Below are positions 5,897 to 6,777 of a stretch of 6,777 bases of DNA, in pieces. Every line of letters begins with the position of its first letter. Position 1 is the stretch's first letter. Origin of the DNA: Candidatus Thorarchaeota archaeon (GTDB lineage: Archaea > Asgardarchaeota > Thorarchaeia > Thorarchaeales > Thorarchaeaceae); NCBI GenBank assembly GCA_016840245.1, contig JAEOST010000140.1:1-6777 (forward strand), written 5' to 3'. Both the position numbers and the translations under genes were made by a program. The notes below the pieces were generated by a model. That model made no database searches. It was not told where the DNA came from and worked only from the letters and a program-made list of their open reading frames with translations.

Positions 5897-6241
5897 GTGT
5901 CTTCTATTGCAGGCGCATTAGAATTTGGAAAAAACTGGTATGGAATGTTGAAACATCTTGCAGACGCTGAATCCATAGTTGATGTCTATCTATGTAGCAA
6001 TGCGTTTGGGAATATTGATGATCGGGAAAAGATGGTTACTGAAACTCATGGAGTGAGGATAGTCTATGTAGGTGAGGACTACTTCATTGTGGGACCACGG
6101 CGTCCGATAGCCTCGAGTATAATCCCTATGGGCTGGATCTCAATGATACGTGTTCATGAGGATGGCGAGTTTGAGGATGATATCAAGCTGATTGACTCAG
6201 TAGACGGTTCATCCTTAGCAACACCTGACGAACCAGAGTAG
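5897..6241 (+). CDS. Conserved-looking small protein of unknown function, 114 residues
   Basis: I do not recognise this protein. It begins at GTG with an ideally spaced GGAGGT site (5885-5890) and ends in TAG followed by a T-rich terminator, so it is probably expressed as its own unit. The sequence is acidic overall, with no signal peptide, membrane segment or metal-binding cluster, and a single Cys at 33. It alternates short hydrophobic stretches (V-D-V-Y-L at 28-32, V-R-I-V-Y-V at 53-58, Y-F-I-V at 62-65, a hydrophobic block at 71-84) with charged turns, which suggests a small alpha/beta domain. The last 15 or so residues are rich in Ser, Asp, Glu and Pro and are probably disordered. It is divergent from the ABC ATPase and upstream of an MBL hydrolase; neither gives a clear clue. 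A small sensor or adaptor role would be a guess. Confidence 0.75.
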   Translation: MSSIAGALEFGKNWYGMLKHLADAESIVDVYLCSNAFGNIDDREKMVTETHGVRIVYVGEDYFIVGPRRPIASSIIPMGWISMIRVHEDGEFEDDIKLIDSVDGSSLATPDEPE

Positions 6242-6251
6242 AAATTCAGAG

Positions 6252-6266
6252 TTTTACGGCTTTTTT
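6252..6266 (+). terminator. T-rich terminator after the 114-residue protein gene
   Basis: Two T-runs (TTTT at 6252-6255 and TTTTTT at 6261-6266) start 11 bases past the TAG, as is common at archaeal transcript ends. No strong hairpin precedes them. Confidence 0.5.
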
Positions 6267-6272
6267 AGGCAT

Positions 6273-6322
6273 CACGCGCCGCTAAATGACTGAGAAATGT
6301 CAGGCGGCATGTTAAATGCGTG
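6273..6322 (+). other. Potential folded leader spanning the start of the MBL hydrolase gene
   Basis: Nested inverted repeats are visible: CACGC-GCCGC (6273-6282) can pair with GCGGC (6304-6308) and GCGTG (6318-6322), with an inner TGAC/GTCA pair (6287-6290 and 6299-6302) around an 8-base loop. The ATG at 6316 lies partly in the bulge. It may be part of the preceding terminator, an RNA leader, or chance. Confidence 0.25.
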
Positions 6323-6777
6323 TTAGAATTGTTGCTCTGTATAATAACGAACCACTTCCCAATAGCCGATTCTCAGGCTCTAATGGATTGAGTTGGTTCC
6401 TTGATTTTGGTGATCAACGAATCCTTTTCGATGTGGGGTATAAGGGTAGGACCCTCCTTCACAATATGAGGCAGATTGGCATTCATCCTGATGATATTGA
6501 TACTGTTGTTCTGTCACATGCACACATCGACCATACTGGTAGTCTTCCATCACTATTGCAAGCAAGAACAATCGAGACCCCCCTTACTGTCATTGCACAC
6601 CCCAGTGTGATGGAACGAAAGAAAGCTGCACGACTTCTCAATATCGGACTTCCTAAGTTGAACTCCAAATTAAGTAGAAAAGTGAATTGGATCCTTGAGC
6701 GAAACCTGCACATGATTAATTCGTATCTACATACAACTGGAGAGATTTCCATTCGAGATGAGAGGGATGGCACAGGA
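6316..6777 (+). CDS. MBL-fold metallohydrolase (COG1237-like), N-terminal part cut by window edge
   Basis: The frame opens at ATG 6316, directly after an in-frame TAA, and stays open through the last base, giving 154 residues and no stop. The N-terminal G-L-S-W-F-L and I-L-F-D-V-G (36-41) strands are followed by S-H-A-H-I-D-H-T-G, in which His68, His70, Asp72 and His73 form the first metal-binding motif of the metallo-beta-lactamase fold. The arrangement (motif near residue 68, short strand-rich start, L-L-H-N-M-R-Q-I-G before it) resembles COG1237, the group often named 7,8-dihydropterin-6-methyl-4-(ribofuranosyl)aminobenzene 5'-phosphate synthase and linked to methanopterin synthesis. Many COG1237 members are only generic hydrolases, so the substrate is not assigned. 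No clear ribosome binding site precedes the ATG. The remaining metal ligands lie outside the window. Confidence 0.85.
   Translation, partial: MRVRIVALYNNEPLPNSRFSGSNGLSWFLDFGDQRILFDVGYKGRTLLHNMRQIGIHPDDIDTVVLSHAHIDHTGSLPSLLQARTIETPLTVIAHPSVMERKKAARLLNIGLPKLNSKLSRKVNWILERNLHMINSYLHTTGEISIRDERDGTG

Noticed and set aside
6380..6773. Minus-strand frames of 63 and 96 codons at the right end
   Set aside because: They are antisense to the MBL-fold gene, whose plus-strand frame carries the H-x-H-x-D-H metal motif and is open to the window edge.

Overview
The window looks archaeal. Genes in the operon overlap tightly and use GGAGG-type ribosome binding sites, GTG starts occur, candidate promoters are TATA-like elements about 26 bases upstream, and transcripts seem to end in T-runs. 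The hydrogenase matches the four-subunit NAD(P)-linked type (group 3b, sulfhydrogenase) known from Pyrococcus. Moderate GC and an Opp/Dpp-type ATPase with an unusual insertion would fit an uncultured archaeon such as an Asgard (Thorarchaeota-like) lineage. That placement is an inference and cannot be settled here.

Layout. Bases 1-360 (+) hold the 3' end of an arginine deiminase/dimethylargininase-type enzyme. It converges on a minus-strand operon, 4362 to 394, in the order hydB-hydG-hydD-hydA. Together these encode a complete soluble [NiFe]-hydrogenase: an Fe-S electron-transfer subunit, an FAD/NAD(P)-binding subunit with a 2Fe-2S site, the Fe-S small subunit and the NiFe catalytic large subunit. 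All junctions overlap or nearly touch (ATGA, TAATG, 14 bases or less), so the subunits are almost certainly co-transcribed. The predicted electron path runs from H2 at the NiFe site (HydA) through the HydD clusters and the HydB clusters to HydG flavin and NAD(P), or in reverse. Maturation genes are not in the window.

Upstream of the operon is a 244-base gap with a candidate promoter containing a palindrome. Next, also on the minus strand (5731 to 4607), is a single peptide-type ABC transporter ATPase with degenerate signature and switch motifs and no permease beside it. A 165-base divergent region containing several inverted repeats separates it from a plus-strand gene for a 114-residue protein I do not recognise (5897-6241). 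After a T-rich terminator, an MBL-fold metallohydrolase gene starts at 6316 and runs off the right edge.

The clearest oddities are an Asp in place of a proximal-cluster Cys in HydD, the altered motifs and insertion in the ABC ATPase, and the palindromes in the two promoter regions. I see no mobile element, CRISPR array, tRNA or rRNA, and no convincing new multi-gene system.
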